Below, piece by piece: positions 38,506 to 49,455 of a DNA stretch of 64,000 bases. Position 1 is the first letter of the stretch. Every line of letters starts with the position of its first letter. Under the pieces are notes generated by a model that worked only from the letters and a program-made list of their open reading frames with translations, was not told where the DNA came from and searched no databases. The translations under genes were made by a program, and so were the position numbers. Source of the stretch: Prosthecobacter algae (GTDB lineage: Bacteria > Verrucomicrobiota > Verrucomicrobiia > Verrucomicrobiales > Verrucomicrobiaceae); NCBI RefSeq assembly GCF_039542385.1, contig NZ_BAABIA010000004.1, positions 186,001 through 250,000 of the forward strand, read 5' to 3'.

Positions 38506-39969
38506 ATGCGCCTCATTTATGCCGTTTTTTTGCTGCCCATGCTCCTGGGTGCTGCCTCGGAACCGCCTTTTGGCATCCAGGTGGTGGATGCCCAAACGGG
38601 ACGCGGGGTGCCCCTGATGACGCTGACGACGACCAATCATCAGGCCTTTGTCACGGACAGCGCAGGCTGGGTGGCCTTTCAGGAGCCGGGGCTGATGGAG
38701 ACGGAAGTTTTTTTCCATGTCAGCGGTCCAGGATACTCCGTGGCCAAGGATGGTTTTGGTTATGCCGGCGTGCGTCTGAATCCAAAGGCCGGTGAAAAGG
38801 CTGAAATCAAAGTGCAGCGCCATAACATCGCCGAGCGGCTTTACCGGATCACCGGGCAAGGGATCTATCGTGACTCTGCCTTGCTGGGGCTGGGAAGTCC
38901 GTTGTCCAAACCCAATCTCAATGCCGGAGTCACAGGTCAGGACAGCGTGCAGGCACTGCCTTGGAAAGGGCGGCTCTTTTGGCTTTGGGGGGACACGAAT
39001 GTGGCCGGCTATCCCCTGGGCAATTTCCACAGCACCTGCGCTTGGTCAGATCTTCCCGGTAAAGGCGGGCTGGAACCGGAGCAGGGCGTGAATCTGGAAT
39101 ACCTGACGACCCAGGAGGGACGTGTCCGCAAAATGGTGCCCACCGAGGAGAAAGGCGTGGTGTGGGTGTTTGGTCTTCTTGCCGTGGCCGACAAGGCTGA
39201 GAAAGATCATTTGTTAGGCCACTATGGCCGTTTTGAACGTCTGGACAAACGGGTGGAGCATGGCTTGGTCGAATTCGATGAGGCGGCTGGGCACTTCAAG
39301 CCGGTGGTGCAATTGGGCGACGAGTCGGATTGGCGGCATCCGGAGGGGAACGCCGTCCGGGTGACTTCGGAAGAGGGAGATTATTTTTACTTTGCCGAGG
39401 GCTTTGCCAACACTCGCGCCAAGGCTGATTACGACAGTGTTTTGAAGACTACCAGCTATCAGGCCCTGGCTTGGTCGGAAGAGAAGCAGTCCTACCAATG
39501 GCAGTCGGAGCAGCCCCCGGTGACGCAGGCAGCCGAGGCCAAAATGATACGCGATGGAAAGATGCCTGCGGAGAAAGCCCGGCTGCAGGTACAGGATGCG
39601 GCCACAGGCAAACCCGTGCTCATTCACCGGGCCTCCATCAACTGGAACGCCTACCGCCAATGTTGGATCATGATCGCCTCGCAAAATCTGGGCGCGGAGT
39701 CCATGCTCGGTGAAGTCTGGTATGCGGAAGCGCCCGCCCCGGATGGCCCTTGGAAGAAGGCGGTCAAGATCGCCAGCCATCCAAAGTACACCTTTTACAA
39801 TCCACGCCACCATGTCTTTTTTGATCAGGAAGGCGGACGGGTCATTTACTTTGAAGGCACCTACACGGAGACCTTTTCCGGCAATCCGGTAGCGACCCCG
39901 CGTTATGATTACAACCAGGTGATGTATCGCCTGGATCTGGGTGACCCGAGATTGTCCGAGGTGAGGTGA
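38506..39969 (+). CDS. Secreted protein with N-terminal regulatory-like domain and beta-propeller-like body
   Basis: A ~487-residue exported protein; ATG 38506 starts a signal peptide (MRLIYAVFLLPMLLGAAS). Residues ~22-110 resemble a carboxypeptidase-regulatory-like/transthyretin beta-sandwich (GIQVVDAQTGRGVPLMTLTTTNHQAFVTDSAG). The rest has propeller-like repeats with FWLWGDTNVAGYPLGNFHS, GLVEFDEAAGHFKPV and YTFYNPRHHVFFDQEGGRVIYFEGTY, reminiscent of DUF4185-type or five-bladed glycosidase-like propellers. No catalytic set can be assigned with confidence. It is divergent from obgE and stands alone. Confidence 0.65.
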   Translation: MRLIYAVFLLPMLLGAASEPPFGIQVVDAQTGRGVPLMTLTTTNHQAFVTDSAGWVAFQEPGLMETEVFFHVSGPGYSVAKDGFGYAGVRLNPKAGEKAEIKVQRHNIAERLYRITGQGIYRDSALLGLGSPLSKPNLNAGVTGQDSVQALPWKGRLFWLWGDTNVAGYPLGNFHSTCAWSDLPGKGGLEPEQGVNLEYLTTQEGRVRKMVPTEEKGVVWVFGLLAVADKAEKDHLLGHYGRFERLDKRVEHGLVEFDEAAGHFKPVVQLGDESDWRHPEGNAVRVTSEEGDYFYFAEGFANTRAKADYDSVLKTTSYQALAWSEEKQSYQWQSEQPPVTQAAEAKMIRDGKMPAEKARLQVQDAATGKPVLIHRASINWNAYRQCWIMIASQNLGAESMLGEVWYAEAPAPDGPWKKAVKIASHPKYTFYNPRHHVFFDQEGGRVIYFEGTYTETFSGNPVATPRYDYNQVMYRLDLGDPRLSEVR

Positions 39970-40042
39970 AACGGTCTAACAGAAAGCTTGTCGTGAATGA
40001 ACACACCAAAACACAGGCTCATTTACCAGCGGTATTCAACAA

Positions 40043-40070
40043 AATAGGCCTTCCCGGAGGAAGGCCTATT
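40043..40070. terminator. Terminator after sdhB
   Basis: AATAGGCCTTCC-CGGA-GGAAGGCCTATT, a 12-bp perfect stem 31 bases after the sdhB stop on the minus strand, followed by TTTGTTG on that strand. Confidence 0.92.
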
Positions 40071-40100
40071 TGGAGAAAGTTCGGTGAGAACCAACCTGGA

Positions 40101-40889
40101 TCAATCCCCGCCTTCGGCACGTTCGATCCCACCACCGAAGCCTTCTTTGGCCGCAGCGATGGCGTAGTCGCGGTTCAGCTTCGTGATCCAGCGCACGCTG
40201 ATTTCTTTTGGGCAGGCGGCTTCGCACTCATACTGGTTGGTGCAGTTGCCAAAACCTTCTTTGTCCATCTGACGGACCATGCCGAGTGTGCGGCGGGTTT
40301 TTTCAGGCTGGCCCTGGGGCAGGGAATTGAGCTGGCCAGCTTTGGCGGACACGAAAAGCATGGCGCTGGCATTTTTACAGGCGGCCACGCAGGCACCGCA
40401 GCCGATGCAGGCAGCGGCATCCATGGCGGCATCGGCCACGTCTTTGCCCACCAGGATGCTGTTGGCATCAGGTGCGGCACCAGTGCGGACGTTGACGTAG
40501 CCACCGGCACGCTGGATGCGGTCGAAAGCGCCACGGTCCACAATCAGGTCCTTAATCACTGGGAAGGCACGGGCGCGGAAGGGTTCGACCCAGATGGTGT
40601 CTCCCGTGCGGAATTTGCGCATGTGGAGCTGGCAGGTGGTGGTGGCCTTTTCCGGGCCGTGAGGCATGCCGTTGATGGTCATCGAGCACATGCCGCAGAT
40701 GCCTTCGCGGCAGTCGTGGTCAAAGGCGATGGGGTCCTGGCCCTTTTGAATCAGACGCTCGTTGACGATGTCCATCATTTCCAAAAAGGAAGCGTGGTCT
40801 GGAATCTCAGGTGCTTCGATGTCTTGAAAGTGACCGGACTGGCCTTGGTTCTGACGCCAGACTTTGAGGTGAAGATTGAGGAGTGACAT
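40101..40889 (-). CDS. sdhB: Succinate dehydrogenase/fumarate reductase iron-sulfur subunit
   Basis: Carries three Fe-S clusters that relay electrons from the flavin of SdhA to the cytochrome b. The 262-residue protein has a plant-ferredoxin domain with [10 protein letters not shown] and a later Cys (TTTCQLH) for the 2Fe-2S cluster. A C-terminal ferredoxin domain has [12 protein letters not shown] and [14 protein letters not shown] for the 4Fe-4S and 3Fe-4S clusters. The longer 262-residue form and SdhC type match the B-type complex of Wolinella/Bacteroidetes/Chlamydiae. It is the last gene of the sdhCAB operon, 45 bases after sdhA, and ends in a strong terminator. Confidence 0.96.
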   Translation of the reverse strand: MSLLNLHLKVWRQNQGQSGHFQDIEAPEIPDHASFLEMMDIVNERLIQKGQDPIAFDHDCREGICGMCSMTINGMPHGPEKATTTCQLHMRKFRTGDTIWVEPFRARAFPVIKDLIVDRGAFDRIQRAGGYVNVRTGAAPDANSILVGKDVADAAMDAAACIGCGACVAACKNASAMLFVSAKAGQLNSLPQGQPEKTRRTLGMVRQMDKEGFGNCTNQYECEAACPKEISVRWITKLNRDYAIAAAKEGFGGGIERAEGGD

Positions 40890-40933
40890 AAACCGAAAGG
40901 GGGTGAAATAAGCGAGAGGGGAGGGTGGTCAGA

Positions 40934-42850
<1,917 letters not shown>

Positions 42851-42899
42851 GGCGGGGAAGGGAAGAGAACGGGTGCGCGTGGGGTGGGTGCCGAAAAGA

Positions 42900-43613
42900 T
42901 TATCTGCCGTAGCCAAAAACGAGGATGGCGATCGGGATGGAACAGTTGCCAACCAAGATTAGCAGGGCGAAGGCGGTGCCAAGCTTCTGAAAGAGCGGCC
43001 AAGTTCGGTGGGTGGCGAGGCCCAGCGTCTGGAAAATGCTTGCGACGCCGTGGCTGAGGTGGCTGCAGAGCAGCAGCATGGCCACGATGTAAAAGGCGGA
43101 TGCGGGCCACCAGGAAAAGCCGTCGATGACCATCTTGTAGACGTTGTGCACCTGCTCACCATGGAGTTCGGTGCTGTAGAGGGCGGGGTTGTTGTACTCA
43201 TTGCCCACACGCACGGTGAAATGCATGATGTGATAAACGATGAAGGCCAGGATGGTGAGGCCACTGAAGATCATCGTGCGGGAGGCCGTGCTGGAGACCT
43301 TGTGGGCTTCCTTGCCGTAGCGATCCTTTCGGGCGGCACGATTAGCTCGGGTGAGCTGGATGGTGGCCACGATGTGGATCAGCACGGCGGCCAGCAGTCC
43401 CAGTCGCGCGATCCAGACTCCGGCTCCATGCAGGGATGTCTGCAGCATGTGGCCGTATTCATTGATTGCATCCGGTCCTGCAAAGACCAGGAGATTCCCA
43501 ATCATATGCCCCAGAATAAAAACGACGAGCATCAGGCCCGTCAGGGCGACAAGGAATTTCTTGCCAATGGAGGAGCTGTAAAATCGGGATAAAGAGTCTA
43601 AAACGGCGCTCAT
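42900..43613 (-). CDS. sdhC: Succinate dehydrogenase cytochrome b subunit
   Basis: The membrane anchor of complex II, a single 237-residue five-helix protein of the di-heme type that replaces SdhC+SdhD. Candidate heme-ligand histidines are in [22 protein letters not shown] and [11 protein letters not shown], one per membrane segment as expected. It begins [20 protein letters not shown], typical of the cytochrome b558-type family. It is the first gene of sdhCAB; the gap to sdhA is 49 bases. The upstream gap to the divergent release-factor gene (43614-43807) should hold the operon promoter. Confidence 0.95.
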   Translation of the reverse strand: MSAVLDSLSRFYSSSIGKKFLVALTGLMLVVFILGHMIGNLLVFAGPDAINEYGHMLQTSLHGAGVWIARLGLLAAVLIHIVATIQLTRANRAARKDRYGKEAHKVSSTASRTMIFSGLTILAFIVYHIMHFTVRVGNEYNNPALYSTELHGEQVHNVYKMVIDGFSWWPASAFYIVAMLLLCSHLSHGVASIFQTLGLATHRTWPLFQKLGTAFALLILVGNCSIPIAILVFGYGR

Positions 43614-43807
43614 GGGTGGTGTGTTTTCACCTTGGCAATACGCGCCATCCGTGCAAGCCGCACATCAAAAATTCCGCACTTCTTATCTTGCGAAAGGATG
43701 TCAATATCCTGTCATCCGGCTGTTTTTCAGTGAATGGGTATGGATGCTCACATAAAAGTATCCAATTCAGGCACTTTCCTTTCGCCGCTCCGAGTCCATT
43801 TTCAGAC

Positions 43808-44209
43808 ATGGCCCTGCTGAATGAGGAAGCGCTGCAAAAGCGCCTGACCAAGCTGCGAATCCGCGAGGAGGATTTGCAGGAGGAATTTGTGCGTGGCAGT
43901 GGTCCAGGTGGCCAGAAGATCAACAAGACTTCCTCCACCGTCGTGCTTCGCCACCTCCCCAGCGGCCTGGAGGTGCGCTGCCAGCGCGAACGGTCCCAGG
44001 TCATGAATCGGCATTGGGCTCGGGTGGAACTTTGCGACCGGCTGGAGACCGCCCTGGCTGAAGCTAAACTGGCGCTGCAAAACGAACGGGAAAAAGTTCG
44101 CCGTCAGAACCGACCTCGGCCTCGGGGTTTGAAGAACCGCATCCTGAAAGAGAAGAAAACGCGGTCTGGCGTGAAGAAGAATCGCGGGCGTGTGAGCGGT
44201 GATGACTGA
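43808..44209 (+). CDS. Release-factor-like protein with GGQ motif (ArfB/RF-1 domain)
   Basis: A 133-residue peptidyl-tRNA hydrolase-like protein. The ATG at 43808 is chosen over an open frame from 43616 that lies in the sdh promoter gap. It consists of the class-I release factor catalytic domain with RGSGPGGQKINKTSS (GGQ at ~34-36), without the stop-codon-reading domains, and a Lys/Arg-rich tail (KKTRSGVKKNRGRVSG). This layout fits ribosome-rescue factors of the ArfB/YaeJ/C12orf65 type, which enter the empty mRNA channel with the basic tail. It could equally be a less-studied paralogue; the role is inferred from domain architecture. Confidence 0.88.
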   Translation: MALLNEEALQKRLTKLRIREEDLQEEFVRGSGPGGQKINKTSSTVVLRHLPSGLEVRCQRERSQVMNRHWARVELCDRLETALAEAKLALQNEREKVRRQNRPRPRGLKNRILKEKKTRSGVKKNRGRVSGDD

Positions 44210-44224
44210 ACGAAGCAAGCTGGT

Positions 44225-44905
44225 TTAAACCAAGATTCCTTCGTGCAGCCTCAGCGTACGCCCCATCCTTTCGGCCTGGGCAGGATGGTGGGTGACCATG
44301 ACGAGGGTGGTGCCGGTGGTCTGCTGCAGTTCCAAAAGCAGGGAGGTCAAAGACTCCGCGTTCTTTTCATCGAGGGCACCGGTGGGCTCGTCGGCGAGGA
44401 TGAGCTTGGGCTGGTTGATCAGTGCCCGGACAACGGCGACACGCTGGCGTTCGCCGCCTGAAAGCTGGGCCGGTTTCCACCCCAGCCGATCCTGAAGACC
44501 CACTGCCTTTAATAGGGCTTCTGCGCGCTGCTGCAAGGTGGCGGCATCTGGCTTTGCCTTCAGGGCCAGTGTGGGCAGCAACACGTTTTCCAGCACCGTG
44601 CACTGGGGCATGAGGTGGTGAAGCTGGAAGATGAAACCGATCTTTTCACTGCGCAGTGCGGCCAGTTGAGCCGGTGTGCAGCCGGCGATGGAGGTGCTGT
44701 CAAAGGTGTAATCACCCTGATCCGGCACATCTAGGGTGCCAAGGATGTTGAGCAGGGTGCTTTTCCCACAGCCTGAGGGGCCGACGATGGCCACAGACTC
44801 GCCTGCCGTGATGCTCAGGGACACATCGCGCAGCACTGGCACCTCATTGCCGCTGCCGGGCTCACGATAAGATTTCGAAAGGTGACTCAGGGTGATCAAA
44901 GACAT
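44225..44905 (-). CDS. ABC transporter ATP-binding protein, LolD/MacB type
   Basis: A 226-residue ATPase with Walker A GPSGCGKST (~43-51), Q-loop FIFQLHHL, signature LSGGERQRVA, Walker B LILADEPTGALD and the H-loop His (VMVTHHPAQ). The THHPAQAERMGRTLRLHEG ending and TGALDEKNAESL place it in the LolD/MacB/FtsE group, which powers lipoprotein release or periplasmic efflux. No permease (LolC/E-like) gene is adjacent, so the partner must be elsewhere. It ends 15 bases from the convergent release-factor-like gene. Confidence 0.92.
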   Translation of the reverse strand: MSLITLSHLSKSYREPGSGNEVPVLRDVSLSITAGESVAIVGPSGCGKSTLLNILGTLDVPDQGDYTFDSTSIAGCTPAQLAALRSEKIGFIFQLHHLMPQCTVLENVLLPTLALKAKPDAATLQQRAEALLKAVGLQDRLGWKPAQLSGGERQRVAVVRALINQPKLILADEPTGALDEKNAESLTSLLLELQQTTGTTLVMVTHHPAQAERMGRTLRLHEGILV

Positions 44906-44983
44906 GATGGGTGAGGGTAGAAGCGCGCGGCAGGGGTGGAAAGAGGAAACGTCTGAAAAGCCGGATGGATAGCAGCCACTTTT

Positions 44984-45889
44984 TCAGGCCCCATCCATGC
45001 CGTGGCCTTGACGGTAAGCGGTGGGCGTCATGCCGGTATGGCGGCGAAACCAGGCGGTGAAATGCGGCGGATGCCGGAAGCCGAGCGCAAAGCCGATTTC
45101 CTTGAGGGCGGTGTCTTCATGGATCAGTCGCAGACGCGCCTGCTCCAGGCGGCGTTTCTCTAGATAAACCTGGGCCGTCATGCCGAGATCCTGTTTTAGC
45201 AGATCATGGATGCGGCGGTGACTGAGACCGACTTCTTGGGCCATCGTGGTGAGATCCAGCGCCCGGTCCAGAGGCCAGGTGTGCAGGCATTGACGCAGAA
45301 ATTCCAGCCGCCGGTCACCCGTGCTTGCGCGGGCGGTGGGCGTGATGCCTAGCCGCTCCAGAGTGCGCACATATTCTGCAAACCAACCCTGGTAGCCCGC
45401 CTCATGCTCCGCCCAGCCTGCGAGGGAACGGTTTTGAGGGGCGGTGGCTTCCAGATAAGACACTTGTTTTCTCCGCCCATGAACGATGGCCCGCAGAGTG
45501 CGGGTGCTCTTCAGCAGCTTCGGAGTCCGGCTTGTCGGCAGGGCGATGTTGAGCCCGGCTTTGAACATAGGCACTCCATCGGGCCATTGGCAGCGCAGGC
45601 CCACGGATAGGAGCCGTGTTTCAGGTTCGAACCACTGCTGGCGCAGACCGGGTGCGGAGAAAAAGACATGTTTGGGCGGCACGAGGATCTCCCTGCCTTC
45701 CGCACGGATTTTCACAGCGCCGCCTTCCACAAAAAACACCCCTGAAGGAACGGTGATTTCCTGTGACCAAACCCGGACCCGTGGAGCGATGCCATGATAG
45801 ACCCACAGCCACTCACAGCCAATGCCCTGCCAAAGGGGCGGCGGGAGGAGCGGCGGCGGAGGCATGTGCGGGCAAAGGAGCGCAGACAT
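44984..45889 (-). CDS. AraC-family transcriptional regulator
   Basis: A ~301-residue activator-type regulator. I prefer ATG 45889 (MSALLCPHMPPPPLLP) because a start at 46108 would overlap the divergent gene. Residues ~20-120 form a cupin-like sensing domain (SGVFFVEGGAVKIRAEGREILVPPKHVFF). The C-terminal ~100 residues hold two HTH motifs: LDLTTMAQEVGLSHRRIHDLLKQDLG and ALKEIGFALGFRHPPHFTAWFRRHTG, the second an almost canonical AraC signature. The ligand and target are unknown; the divergent secreted protein at 46026 is the obvious candidate target. Confidence 0.9.
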   Translation of the reverse strand: MSALLCPHMPPPPLLPPPLWQGIGCEWLWVYHGIAPRVRVWSQEITVPSGVFFVEGGAVKIRAEGREILVPPKHVFFSAPGLRQQWFEPETRLLSVGLRCQWPDGVPMFKAGLNIALPTSRTPKLLKSTRTLRAIVHGRRKQVSYLEATAPQNRSLAGWAEHEAGYQGWFAEYVRTLERLGITPTARASTGDRRLEFLRQCLHTWPLDRALDLTTMAQEVGLSHRRIHDLLKQDLGMTAQVYLEKRRLEQARLRLIHEDTALKEIGFALGFRHPPHFTAWFRRHTGMTPTAYRQGHGMDGA

Positions 45890-46025
45890 CCGAACGCGCA
45901 ACCGAAGAGTCCTTGCCTGCGGTTCGCGTTCAGTCTTCCAGGCTTCGTTACGGATGTAAGTGATTTCATCCAGATGTAAGTCTGCGTGCTTGTCAGAGGG
46001 CTGTCTTCCATGCTGAAGTGGGCGG

Positions 46026-48461
46026 ATGAAATCCACCTTTGCGGCCATGCTTCTGGCAGCCACGATGACCTTCGCCCAGGGCGATGAGCCCCGCCAGATC
46101 AGCGGCATTTATCCGCACCTCGCCATGTTTAACAATGAGGGCGAATGCGGCACTGGGGCGGTGGTACCCTGGGCGGATCGGCTTTGGGTCATCACTTATG
46201 GGCCTCATCTTCCTTTCGGTTCCAGTGACAAGCTGTATGAGATCACGCCGGAGCTTCAGCAAGTCATCCGGCCAGAGAGCATCGGCGGAACGCCTGCCAA
46301 CCGGATGATCCACCAAGAATCCCAGCAACTGCTCATCGGGCCTTACGTGATTGATGCCCAACGCAAGGTGCGCGTGATCCCGCCTAACAAGATGCCTGGC
46401 CGCTTGACCGGAAATGCACGTCACCTCACAGATCCTGCAAACAAAGTTTACTACGCCACGATGGAAGAAGGACTCTACGAGGTGGACGTTCACAGCTTGG
46501 CGGTGACCGGATTCATTCAGGATGGCAACAAGCCCAAGCAGGGCTTTTCCCAGGAAACATCTCCGGCCACATTGGCTTCACAGCTTCCGGGTTATCATGG
46601 CAAGGGATTATTCAGCGGTCATGGTCGTGTGGTGTATGCCAACAATGGCGACCGCGACAAGCGGGTGCTGACGGATCCAGCCACCCCCAGCGGTGCCCTT
46701 GGCGAGTGGACCACTCCGGGCCAGGACTGGCAGCTCGTGCGCCGCAACCAGTTCACTGAAGTCACCGGCCCCGGCGGCATTTCCGGCAATGCGAATCCAG
46801 AGAAGGACCCCATCTGGAGCATCGGCTGGGATCACCGTTCGCTGATCCTGATGTGTCTCCATGAAGGCATCTGGAAAAGCTACCGCCTGCCTAAGTCCAG
46901 CCACAGCTACGACGGAGCCCACGGCTGGAACACGGAGTGGCCGCGCATCCGCGACATCGGCGAGGAGGATCTGCTGATGACCATGCACGGCACGTTTTGG
47001 AAGTTCCCGCGCGCCTTTGCCCCCGGCAGCAGCCAGGGCATCGCGCCCCGCAGCAACTATCTCAAAGTCATTGGCGACTTCACCCGCTGGGGAGACCGGC
47101 TGGTGCTGGGATGTGACGATACGGCTAACAAGGAGTTTCTCAATGTTCGCAAGGCCAAGGGGCACCTCGCAGGTCCCGGCAAATCCCAGTCCAACCTTTG
47201 GTTTGTCAAGCCGGACAAGCTGGATCAGATCGGCCCCGTCATCGGCCGTGGGGCCGTCTGGGTGGAAGATAGTGTGAAGGCGGGCGAGCTGAGCGAACCC
47301 TATCTTTTCTCCGGCTACAAGCAGCGCTCGCTGCACCTAGTTTCCGGCAGCGATCAGGAGCAGGTCATTGCGATCAAGGTGGACCTGAAGGGCGATGGGC
47401 AGTGGCAGGAAAAGCAGACGGTGAAGATTCCGGCCAAAGGCAGCCAGTGGATCAGCTTTGCCAGTGACGAGCCGGGTGTTTGGCTGGCCCTCCAGTCTTC
47501 AGCCGATGCCGAAAAGCTCAGCGCCATTTTCCACTACCGCAATGACGATGCTAGTATCGCTGAAGCGGCCTCCATGTTTGACGGCCTCGCCGGGGCGGAA
47601 GATCAAGCTGTCACCGGCGGCGTCCTCCACGCACGTGGGGCCGAGTTTAAAAACCTGCGCTTCATTTCTGCTTCTCCGGGACAAGCGGAGGCTGTGTATG
47701 ATCTCGGCAGCGCCTTTGATCTCGTGGCCCAAGACGACAAAGAGGGGCTGGCCTGGACATCGAAGAATGCTGCCATTCCTGAAGGTGTCCTCGAACATGA
47801 TGCAGCCTCCATCCTGTATGTGGATGACAAGGGCCGCTGGCGTCTGCCTCGCGGAACGGCGGCTCTCGACCAGGTCGGTCCTCTGGGTGCTGAGCGGGTG
47901 TGCCGCGAAGTCTGCACGGAGCGCGACCTGTTCAATGCGGGCGGCACCTTCTTTGAACTGCCGGCTGAAAACGCAGGTGGCTTTGCCAAAGTCCGTCCCG
48001 TCACTACGCACAACCGCCGCATCAAGGACTACGCCAGCTATCGCGGACTGCTGGTCATGAGCGGTGTCAAAGCGGACGCCGCAGGCGAGCACATCGTGCG
48101 TTCCACCGATGGCAAAACCGCTCTCTGGGTGGGTGCGGTGGATGATCTCTGGCAGTTCGGCAAACCCCGTGGTGAAGGTGGTCCCTGGAAAGACAGCGCT
48201 GTCACCGCCGACGTTCCCAGCGATCCCTACCTCTTCACTGGCTACGATCAAAAGCACCTCACCCTGACCAGCGACAAACCCGCCAAAATTCGTATCGAAG
48301 CGGACATCACCGGCACGGGCATGTGGGTCACCTATCAGGAGTTTGAGGTGAAACCTGGAAGCGAAACCAAGCACACCTTCCCCTCCAGCTACGGCGCCTA
48401 CTGGCTCCGTTGCATCAGCGATACGGCTGCCACCGTGAGTGCGCAGTTGCGGTACGAATAA
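46026..48461 (+). CDS. Secreted hypothetical protein with duplicated C-terminal module
   Basis: I do not recognise a named family for this 811-residue protein. A signal peptide (MKSTFAAMLLAATMTFA) is followed by a propeller-like region (~25-400) with GAVVPWADRLWVITYGPHLPFGSSDKLYEI, RHLTDPANKVYYATMEEGLYEV and MHGTFWKFPRAFAPGSS. Two similar modules follow: ~425-500 (EPYLFSGYKQRSLHLVSG, then WISFASDEPGVWLAL) and ~735-811 (DPYLFTGYDQKHLTLTSD, then YGAYWLRCISDTAATVSAQL). They bracket a third region that recalls the propeller part. Divergent from an AraC regulator. Environmental polysaccharide use is plausible for such proteins but is not shown. Confidence 0.7.
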   Translation: MKSTFAAMLLAATMTFAQGDEPRQISGIYPHLAMFNNEGECGTGAVVPWADRLWVITYGPHLPFGSSDKLYEITPELQQVIRPESIGGTPANRMIHQESQQLLIGPYVIDAQRKVRVIPPNKMPGRLTGNARHLTDPANKVYYATMEEGLYEVDVHSLAVTGFIQDGNKPKQGFSQETSPATLASQLPGYHGKGLFSGHGRVVYANNGDRDKRVLTDPATPSGALGEWTTPGQDWQLVRRNQFTEVTGPGGISGNANPEKDPIWSIGWDHRSLILMCLHEGIWKSYRLPKSSHSYDGAHGWNTEWPRIRDIGEEDLLMTMHGTFWKFPRAFAPGSSQGIAPRSNYLKVIGDFTRWGDRLVLGCDDTANKEFLNVRKAKGHLAGPGKSQSNLWFVKPDKLDQIGPVIGRGAVWVEDSVKAGELSEPYLFSGYKQRSLHLVSGSDQEQVIAIKVDLKGDGQWQEKQTVKIPAKGSQWISFASDEPGVWLALQSSADAEKLSAIFHYRNDDASIAEAASMFDGLAGAEDQAVTGGVLHARGAEFKNLRFISASPGQAEAVYDLGSAFDLVAQDDKEGLAWTSKNAAIPEGVLEHDAASILYVDDKGRWRLPRGTAALDQVGPLGAERVCREVCTERDLFNAGGTFFELPAENAGGFAKVRPVTTHNRRIKDYASYRGLLVMSGVKADAAGEHIVRSTDGKTALWVGAVDDLWQFGKPRGEGGPWKDSAVTADVPSDPYLFTGYDQKHLTLTSDKPAKIRIEADITGTGMWVTYQEFEVKPGSETKHTFPSSYGAYWLRCISDTAATVSAQLRYE

Positions 48462-48467
48462 AGTAGT

Positions 48468-48563
48468 CATCACTCTCCGAGTGATGCGTTATTGGACATC
48501 GCTTTGCCACTGACCTGCGCTCTGTCATCGGCCCTTCCCAGACTCATCACTCTTCGAGTGATG
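48468..48563. repeat. Two copies of a CATCACT...AGTGATG hairpin
   Basis: CATCACT-CTCCG-AGTGATG at 48468-48486 and CATCACT-CTTCG-AGTGATG at 48545-48563 are 7-bp hairpins with near-identical sequence, 58 bases apart, just after the 46026 gene. The rest of the 241-base gap (48462-48702) shows no gene. The first may act as a terminator, although no T-run follows. Confidence 0.6.
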
Positions 48564-48702
48564 ATTACTGCACTCATCCAGTCTGCTTGCCTGGAAACCA
48601 GGCCACTTGCTGGTCTCCCTGGCGGTCAAGATAGATTACACGGCCACCTGGCAGAAAGGCGCAATAACTCTGTACCCCAGCCAGGGAGTGACGGCCATCA
48701 AA

Positions 48703-49419
48703 CTACCCCCGCGCATCCCCAGCTCGGCTGGGGGGCGCATAGATAGGCCGGGGAATGGGGCCCATGCCCGCATCGCCGTAGGTGGACTGGTCGCGGATGG
48801 CTTTCGCAATGGCATCGGCGAGTTTTTCCCGATAGGAGGAGGTGGCGACAAGGCGGGCCTCGCTGGCGTGGGTGAGGTAGCCGCACTCCACCAGGATGCA
48901 GGGAATGGAGGGATTGCGAGTCAGGCGCAGGCGGCGGCGCACGAGTCCCGCGTTGCCTGATTCATAGGGAGCGACGGCGGAGAGATTCCTCTGCACCCGT
49001 TTGGCCAGCGCATAGCTGTCGCTGCGCCAGTAGTAGGTCTCCGGGCCAGCCCGGCGGCGGCTGCCATAGTTGAAATGGATGCTCACCAGGATGGCATCCG
49101 GGTAGCGATTGGCGATGGAGACGCGGCTGTCCAGTTCCACAAAGCGGTCGGACTCGCGCATCAGCACCACTTTGAAGCCGGGCCAAAGCTCAGAGCGTAG
49201 CCTTTTGGCCACATCAAGGGCCAGTTGTTTTTCCACCAGTCCCCGGGCACGGGCGCCGGAATCCTTGCCCCCGTGGCCGGCATCCACTATCACCGTTTTA
49301 AATCCCTGAGGTCCGGGCCGGTCCCCATAGGTGCTGCGTTTGCCGTTCCCCGGTTGGCTTTGGCAGGAGGCCAAAAGGGCCAGGAGAACGAGGGCAAACC
49401 ATGGGCGAAGGTGGGGCAT
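48703..49419 (-). CDS. N-acetylmuramoyl-L-alanine amidase, lipoprotein
   Basis: A zinc amidase (Amidase_3/AmiC type) that cleaves the lactyl-alanine bond of peptidoglycan stem peptides. The 238-residue protein begins with a lipoprotein signal (FALVLLALLASC, Cys19). Zinc ligands and catalytic residues are visible: His in VDAGHGGKDSG, Glu in VEKQLALDVA, His in SIHFNYGS and catalytic Glu in LVECGYLTH. Cell separation or envelope remodelling is expected. It follows the zinc-ribbon-like gene on the same strand with 36 bases between them and may be co-transcribed with it. Confidence 0.94.
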   Translation of the reverse strand: MPHLRPWFALVLLALLASCQSQPGNGKRSTYGDRPGPQGFKTVIVDAGHGGKDSGARARGLVEKQLALDVAKRLRSELWPGFKVVLMRESDRFVELDSRVSIANRYPDAILVSIHFNYGSRRRAGPETYYWRSDSYALAKRVQRNLSAVAPYESGNAGLVRRRLRLTRNPSIPCILVECGYLTHASEARLVATSSYREKLADAIAKAIRDQSTYGDAGMGPIPRPIYAPPSRAGDARG

Positions 49420-49455
49420 GGCGGCGTGATGTGCAAGGGGCGTGCCAAGGTGGCG

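Noticed and set aside
38392..39030. Upstream extension of obgE to 39030
   Set aside because: The Obg fold begins exactly at the ATG at 38388; the extension overlaps the coding region of the divergent gene.
45611..45650. GGTTCGAACC resembling a tRNA T-arm
   Set aside because: It lies inside the AraC gene and no acceptor stem, D-arm or anticodon arm can be formed around it.
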